Source: Acidocella sp.
Lineage (GTDB): Bacteria > Pseudomonadota > Alphaproteobacteria > Acetobacterales > Acetobacteraceae
DNA: 14,479 nucleotides
Assembly: GCA_028687415.1 (NCBI GenBank)
Contig: JAQUAC010000022.1
Location: 1 to 14,479, forward strand
Reading direction: 5' to 3'
Both the position numbers and the translations under genes were made by a program. The notes under the pieces are model-generated. The model saw only the letters and a list, made by a program, of their open reading frames with translations, was not told the origin of the DNA and made no database searches. Below, piece by piece: positions 11,353 to 14,479 of the stretch (positions are counted from its first letter, which is position 1; every line of letters begins with the position of its first letter).

Positions 11353-11721
11353 TAGAAGAGCCGCACGGAGGCTGTGGGGGTTATCCAGATCAACCGCCGG
11401 GGCGGGCCGCTGCTGGCTCTCAAGCTCCTGCCAGCGGTCGATGATCCGGGCACGGAGTTCGACGCTGTAGCCGGAGACCAAGATCAGGGTCTCGCGCTTG
11501 GGGAGGTTGAAGCAGGGACGAACCTCGCCGTTGCCGCCCCTATAGACGCCCCCAAATTTGGGGAGGTAGTCTTCCCCGTATAATTCAACAATCATTGCGC
11601 GGATGTCCCGCATCACATGGTCATGACGCTTCCCCGTCAGCTCCGCGATCTCGCGGCTGGACATGGTGGCGGGTGTGGAGGATTTGGCGATGATGGAGGC
11701 TGTGGGGGTTATCCAGATCAA
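11341..11721 (-). CDS. Rha-family phage regulator, second copy (126 aa), probably fused or rearranged
   Basis: Residues 12-100 match the phage Rha family: TPATMSSREIAELTGKRHDH, VMRDIRAMIVELYGEDY, GGVYRGGNGEVRPCFNLPKR, ETLILVSGYSVELRARIIDR and WQELE. Rha proteins are phage regulators, often found with antirepressor domains. The start is unclear: the TTG at 11721 gives an unnatural MIWITPTA lead, and family members would start just before SIIAKSS. The C-terminus PAVDLDNPHSLRAALLHDF stops where relatives usually continue into an antirepressor domain, so this looks C-terminally truncated. It overlaps the first Rha gene by about 100 bases in a different frame, which is out of line with the tight overlaps elsewhere. 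Confidence 0.75.
   Translation of the reverse strand: MIWITPTASIIAKSSTPATMSSREIAELTGKRHDHVMRDIRAMIVELYGEDYLPKFGGVYRGGNGEVRPCFNLPKRETLILVSGYSVELRARIIDRWQELESQQRPAPAVDLDNPHSLRAALLHDF
11367..11403. repeat. 37-bp direct repeat at Rha C-terminal coding end, copy A
   Basis: It starts GGAGGCTGTGGGGGTTATCC and matches 11695-11731 at 36 of 37 positions. It encodes PAVDLDNPHSL on the minus strand in the second Rha gene. Confidence 0.85.
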
Positions 11722-12058
11722 TCGCCGGGGCCTGTTGCGGGGCCTTCAGCGCCTCCTCCATGCGGTTGAACTCGGCAATGTAGGCCAGCTTGAACTTCAG
11801 CGCCTCGGCCCCGGTGAAGCCCATGGCCAGGAGTGTGAAGCCGTCGCGGTCAATTTCATACTGGCGGTGCTGTTGGGAGCCGGTATCGGGCCGGGTGTAG
11901 TACCCCTGCGTAAAATTGCGCGGGGGTACGCCGGATGCCAGTAGTCCATCAATGGCGCGGAGCACGTCGCGGTGGCTCTTCCAGAAATACTCCGACACGG
12001 CGAGGCTGGTGGTAACGGGCTTGCCGGACTTGATGATGATGGAGGGGGTGGTGTTCAG
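11621..12058 (-). CDS. Rha-family phage regulator, first copy, lacking an ATG and with a frameshifted tail (about 145 aa)
   Basis: The frame from 12058 reads LNTTPSIIIKSGKPVTTSLA, VSEYFWKSHRDVLRAIDGLL, then PRNFTQGYYTRPDTGSQQHR, QYEIDRDGFTLLAMGFTGAE and ALKFKLAYIAEFNRMEE, the complete Rha domain. Homology begins right after an in-frame TAG (12059-12061), so the first codon is CTG where ATG would be expected. A GTG at 11998 is the next possible start but would cut off the first 20 conserved residues. At the end, PAIDLDNPHSL switches into HHRQILHTRHH, which is the second Rha gene read in the wrong frame. Both ends therefore look damaged, and the gene may be inactive or may use CTG. Confidence 0.7.
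   Translation of the reverse strand: MNTTPSIIIKSGKPVTTSLAVSEYFWKSHRDVLRAIDGLLASGVPPRNFTQGYYTRPDTGSQQHRQYEIDRDGFTLLAMGFTGAEALKFKLAYIAEFNRMEEALKAPQQAPAIDLDNPHSLHHRQILHTRHHVQPRDRGADGEAS
11695..11731. repeat. 37-bp direct repeat at Rha C-terminal coding end, copy B
   Basis: It matches 11367-11403 with one mismatch and encodes PAIDLDNPHSL of the first Rha gene. The join to the second Rha gene lies at its left edge. Confidence 0.85.
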
Positions 12059-12107
12059 CTATAGGCCCCATGAGGCGCATAAGTGCCCCCGAGAAGCACT
12101 GATGGAA

Positions 12108-12314
12108 TTAGCTGACGAGCATCTTAACGAAGATCGCCACCTGAAAGGCCAGGACAAGTCCCAGCATCCATTTCATGGTGCCCATGCTAGTCATAAGTGA
12201 TGTCGTCACGTCCCTGGCACGCTCATTTAGGGCAGAGGCCGCTTTCAGTGCCTTGTCTTCCGGCACCCCGATGGCGCGGAAGGCATTGAATATTTCGACT
12301 TTCACGGTGGACAT
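12108..12314 (-). CDS. small tail-anchored membrane protein (68 aa)
   Basis: The start is ATG 12314 with GGAG 6 bases upstream; the earlier in-frame ATG (12326) has no suitable site. The peptide starts MSTVKVEIFNAFRAIGVPED. An amphipathic helical segment (KALKAASALNERARDVTTSL, residues 22-41) leads to a C-terminal membrane helix (MKWMLGLVLAFQVAIFVKML, 47-66). This layout recalls the bacterial DUF1640-type small coiled-coil membrane proteins. Function is unknown. A TATAAT box on the minus strand (12341-12346) is 27 bases upstream, though its -35 is poor. It lies between the integrase and the Rha genes. Confidence 0.72.
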   Translation of the reverse strand: MSTVKVEIFNAFRAIGVPEDKALKAASALNERARDVTTSLMTSMGTMKWMLGLVLAFQVAIFVKMLVS

Positions 12315-12340
12315 AGACGGCTCCATCAATCCTCAGGGGC

Positions 12341-12346
12341 ATTATA
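12341..12346 (-). promoter_or_regulatory. candidate -10 box (TATAAT) of the small membrane gene
   Basis: A perfect TATAAT on the minus strand lies 27 bases before the start at 12314. At 17 bases upstream the hexamer is TACAAG, a poor -35, so activity may depend on an activator. The rest of 12330-12558 contains no gene I can support. Confidence 0.35.
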
Positions 12347-12462
12347 CCGGGCAGATCGTCCACCTTGTAGGGGAAATTCAGCGGTCGGAGCCCATGGGGA
12401 TACGGGCATGGCCAGGGGGCTGAAGGAGGTATCGTTTCCAGCGCCCCTTGCAGTGACGATTC

Positions 12463-12490
12463 CTGACTCGCGGGGCCTCGCTGGAGTCAG
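12463..12490. repeat. inverted repeat downstream of the integrase
   Basis: CTGACTC (12463-12469) and GAGTCAG (12484-12490) are perfect arms, with an extra GCG/CGC pair inside. There is no U-tract. It may be a weak terminator or a protein-binding site. Confidence 0.4.
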
Positions 12491-12558
12491 TGGGCCGCCT
12501 GGGTGGTGTTCGGTAGCAACTCGGGCTAGGCGAGTCTGTAGACGCCTCTGGGCAGCTT

Positions 12559-13950
12559 CTAGGGCGTGGGTAGCTTCACGGCCTCGACACAGGCCCGCTC
12601 AGTGTCGATGCCGGGGCCGTGGTTGTATCGGCCATCGGTGATGGTTTGCTGAGCGTGGCCGACGATGCGGGCCACCACCGCTTGGTCGGCGTGGCGGCGC
12701 GCCTGGGTGACGAACCAGTGGCGGAAGGAATGGAAGTTGACGCGGTCTTGGCGGTCGTCCTCGTTGGCCTTGTCGGTGACGCCAAGGGAGAGTCGATAGG
12801 TGCGGAAGCGTTTGGAGAAAGGTGCGGCGCGGTTATTGTCCGTTCGGGACTCTTCGTGCATCAAAAATGCATCCGTCGCCTTGCCCGCAAGTCGCTGTGA
12901 GACAATGGCCTCCAAGTTAGAATGAATAGGGACGAAGCGTCGCGCGGCGGAGGACTTGCCTTTGCGGACCAAGAACCGCCCGCCTTGGCAATCGGAAACC
13001 CGAAGGCGGTATAGCTCGCCCTGACGCATCCCCGAGAGGGCTGCAAGCCGTATTGCGTCGTGCATCTCAGTGTTGGCAGGCCCCAAGAGAAGGCGCAGCA
13101 TCTCAGAATCGGTATAGGCGCGGTGGTTGTCGTCTTCGCCGTCGTCGGTGCTGGAGCGCGCTAGGGACAGCCTTTGCCGAGACCACGGGTCAAGGTCGAT
13201 GTCATGTCGCCGCCGGAGCCAGTCCCAATAGGCGCTTACGGCAGTAATACGCCGGTTGGTGGTTTCGCGTTCTCTGTCGCTTTTGCTTAAGGCCAGCACC
13301 CACCGGCCCGCCACCTTCCGCGTAACGCTTTCGACAAGCTGGGGGATACCTTCAGCAGTCAGCCAGTCGGCAAGGCGCTGAACATCGGCCCGGTACATAC
13401 TTATGGTGCGCGGGGGATATGGTCCACGCCTGCCCCCCTCGGCCAGCCATTCCTTGACAAAGGTCGTAAGCGGCGTTGCCGTGCCAAAGGCCAGACCGGC
13501 CAGGGTGTCGGCGTCGGTGGTCCGCCCGTGGAGATGATGGAGGTCTTCTAGCCGGTCCTGAATGGTCATACGGGCCACCTCGCGGGCGTCTTCCTGTGGC
13601 GTATAGGGGCGGTCAGGGTCTTCGGGATAAGGTCCGGAAGCTGAGCGGAAGGTATTGACCGTGGCCGGGTCACCTCGGTCAATACGCTCAAGCGTGTCCC
13701 GCCAAGCCAGCCCTTCCTCGGTGATGTTCAATGCCTCGGCAGCGCCGGAGGTGTGGGCGTCGATTTGCGCGCGCCATTGAGCAAGGTAGGACCAACGCCG
13801 AGCCTGGGCCGTAGCTAGGTCGTGGGTCTTGAGGCTGGCGGCGAAGCGTGGCTTGCCGATGACCTTGCGCAGCTTACGGGGTACGTCGAGAACCGCCCAC
13901 CATGTCCGGTGGCGGAGTAGGAGCCAGCGTTGATCCGTGGTCGATGCCAT
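12559..13950 (-). CDS. int: tyrosine recombinase / phage integrase (463 aa)
   Basis: The protein has the complete catalytic set of tyrosine recombinases: Arg309 in AALSGMRQGELYRL, a beta-hairpin Lys at 330 or 332 (VRKGKSS), His407 and Arg410 in FHSFRHWFVT, His432 in VGHAQ and the nucleophile Tyr442 in DGRYNHG. Residues 1-70 form an arm-binding-like N-terminus (DVPRKLRKVIGKPRFAASLK is typical of alphaproteobacterial phage integrases with a DUF6538-like start), residues 160-250 the core-binding SAM-like domain (PLTTFVKEWLAEGG, RTISMYRADVQRLADWLTAE). Length and motifs indicate an active enzyme that would integrate and, with an excision factor, excise the element. The ATG 13950 start lies within a 14-bp-period repeat. 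It faces inward, so an attachment site is expected at or beyond the right edge. Confidence 0.95.
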   Translation of the reverse strand: MASTTDQRWLLLRHRTWWAVLDVPRKLRKVIGKPRFAASLKTHDLATAQARRWSYLAQWRAQIDAHTSGAAEALNITEEGLAWRDTLERIDRGDPATVNTFRSASGPYPEDPDRPYTPQEDAREVARMTIQDRLEDLHHLHGRTTDADTLAGLAFGTATPLTTFVKEWLAEGGRRGPYPPRTISMYRADVQRLADWLTAEGIPQLVESVTRKVAGRWVLALSKSDRERETTNRRITAVSAYWDWLRRRHDIDLDPWSRQRLSLARSSTDDGEDDNHRAYTDSEMLRLLLGPANTEMHDAIRLAALSGMRQGELYRLRVSDCQGGRFLVRKGKSSAARRFVPIHSNLEAIVSQRLAGKATDAFLMHEESRTDNNRAAPFSKRFRTYRLSLGVTDKANEDDRQDRVNFHSFRHWFVTQARRHADQAVVARIVGHAQQTITDGRYNHGPGIDTERACVEAVKLPTP

Positions 13951-13996
13951 AGGGCAATGTCCATACAGATTTGCCCATACAGGTCAATCCATAATA
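13947..13996. promoter_or_regulatory. four-unit repeat with exact 14-bp period on the integrase start
   Basis: CCATA occurs at 13947, 13961, 13975 and 13989, each exactly 14 bases apart. The two middle units extend to CCATACAG. The array covers the integrase start codon and its leader. Regular spacing at about one and a third helical turns suggests cooperative binding by a small DNA-binding protein, such as an excisionase, repressor or the integrase arm domain. Confidence 0.6.
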
Positions 13997-14381
13997 TGCT
14001 TGAAATATAATGATTCTATAGCCTTGGTTAGCGGAGGGAATCCCCTCCCGCCGGGGACGCCAAACTCATTGAAAAACCATAGAATTAAGGACTGGGCCGC
14101 CGTTTCAGCGGCAGGCTGGACGCCAACGGCGCTTTCGCGTGAGCATGCCGGTGGTCCAATCGTGGCACAGTATCGGCGCGTTTCCGCGGTGCTGGCCAGA
14201 AGTATCATTTTTCACCTGATCGGGAGGTTTTACGGTCCAACCGGTCTGAGATTATTTTTCATCAAATTAACTTCGAAAAAAAATATGCAGCAAAATATTA
14301 AAGGGGCTAACCTACGAATTGGCCGTGAAAACGGCGGAAAACCTGCTCCAACCCCCTGTTTGTATGGTGGAAGCGGTGGTG

Positions 14382-14411
14382 TTGACAGTTGGGGTTGGTG
14401 GCGAGTAGAAC
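14382..14411 (+). promoter_or_regulatory. promoter-like sequence ahead of the right-edge stem-loop
   Basis: TTGACA (14382-14387) is followed after 18 bases by TAGAAC (14406-14411). A transcript from here would reach the stem-loop at 14441 after about 25 bases, so it might be a very short RNA. The -10 is only a partial match. Confidence 0.3.
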
Positions 14412-14440
14412 CCGTCCACGCTTTGAGCGACGGCGACATG

Positions 14441-14464
14441 AACGGCACCGGAAACGGTGCCGTT
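14441..14464 (+). terminator. strong stem-loop, probable terminator
   Basis: AACGGCACCG-GAAA-CGGTGCCGTT is a perfect 10-bp stem with a GAAA tetraloop, followed by TAGTTT. The U-tract is interrupted, so termination may be moderate. Orientation is judged by the T-rich side on the plus strand. Confidence 0.6.
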
Positions 14465-14479
14465 TAGTTTCGCTAGAGT

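Larger units (their letters stand above)
13951..14479. other. right-edge stretch without a convincing gene
   Basis: After the integrase leader (with AT-rich promoter-like sequence at about 13985-14020) I see no gene I can support over these 530 bases. One plus-strand frame stays open for most of it but has no ribosome binding site, and its peptide looks random. The stretch holds a GGAGGG-AATC-CCCTCC hairpin near 14035-14050, an A-rich run at 14275-14284 and the stem-loop at 14441-14464. An attachment site may lie here. Confidence 0.5.

Noticed and set aside
11133..11453. Minus-strand frame containing TYARFFDLIDGR
   Set aside because: It overlaps the second Rha gene out of frame and has no start signal. 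The FFDLID peptide comes from the 37-bp repeat, which also occurs without a surrounding gene.
12576..13658. Additional frames on both strands inside the integrase
   Set aside because: All are out of frame with or antisense to the integrase, which has complete motifs.
13937..14467. Long plus-strand open frame (176 codons) over the right edge
   Set aside because: It starts inside the opposing integrase, has no ribosome binding site, and its composition (runs of Gly, Trp and mixed low-complexity residues) does not look like a protein; it is probably chance in noncoding DNA.
1..14479. tRNA gene or CRISPR array
   Set aside because: No cloverleaf-like sequence with a T-loop GTTCGA-type box was noticed and no regularly spaced array of long repeats exists; the 14-bp array is far too short for a CRISPR.

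Overview
The window looks like the early/regulatory and integration part of a degraded, mosaic temperate phage (or phage-derived integrative element) in a GC-rich alphaproteobacterium. Several proteins (the replication protein, the Mor-like activator, the Rha proteins, the small Ala-rich phage proteins) have the flavour of acetic acid bacteria (Acetobacteraceae). That placement is an inference from protein style, not a database match. No tRNA, rRNA or CRISPR array was seen, and no core host gene.

Layout. (1) Positions 1-3502, minus strand: a compact operon of eleven small genes that mostly overlap by 4, 8 or 3+ bases. It holds a helix-turn-helix protein cut by the window edge, two tiny one-helix membrane proteins, a Cys-rich probable zinc protein, an ASCH-like phage protein, a MarR-like winged-helix protein and several unknowns. 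(2) 3541-4335, plus strand: a phage replication-initiator-like protein. Its central codons carry direct and inverted repeats followed by a purine-rich tract, which I propose as an internal replication origin of the lambda-O kind. (3) 4344-5759, minus strand: two toxin-antitoxin modules, RelE/HigB-HigA-like and BrnT-XRE. Each toxin has a sigma70-type promoter whose -10 box lies exactly 6 nt before the toxin ATG, so both toxin mRNAs are probably leaderless. The first module is followed by a second, decayed copy of the 3' end of the replication gene. (4) 5778-6479, plus: a Mor-like transcription activator that has lost its recognition helix. It collides tail to tail with (5) 6336-7703, minus: a truncated Ala/Gly-rich virion-like protein. 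The two homologies meet within a few bases near 6390, a deletion or recombination joint. (6) 7779-8594, plus: a trypsin-like serine protease with a complete His-Asp-Ser triad, placed as single-gene cargo next to a BRO-N antirepressor stub. (7) 8693-10495: a coiled-coil membrane protein, a serine-recombinase C-terminal remnant, an unknown 114-aa gene and several inverted repeats. (8) 10496-12314, minus: a degenerate HNH-like protein, a small ribbon-helix-helix-like protein, two abnormally fused Rha-type regulators, dispersed 37-bp repeats and a small membrane protein. (9) 12559-13950, minus: a complete tyrosine integrase with a four-unit, 14-bp-period repeat on its start region. It is followed by about 530 bases of largely noncoding edge sequence with a strong stem-loop.

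How it fits together. The integrase, replication protein plus origin, Rha/BRO-type regulators and the left operon are remains of a phage early region. The toxin-antitoxin pairs, the protease and the 114-aa gene look like separately acquired accessory cargo, several lying at visible recombination scars. Loss of the Mor recognition helix, the truncated virion gene, the BRO stub and the recombinase stub suggest the element is no longer a complete phage, though integration and replication functions look intact.
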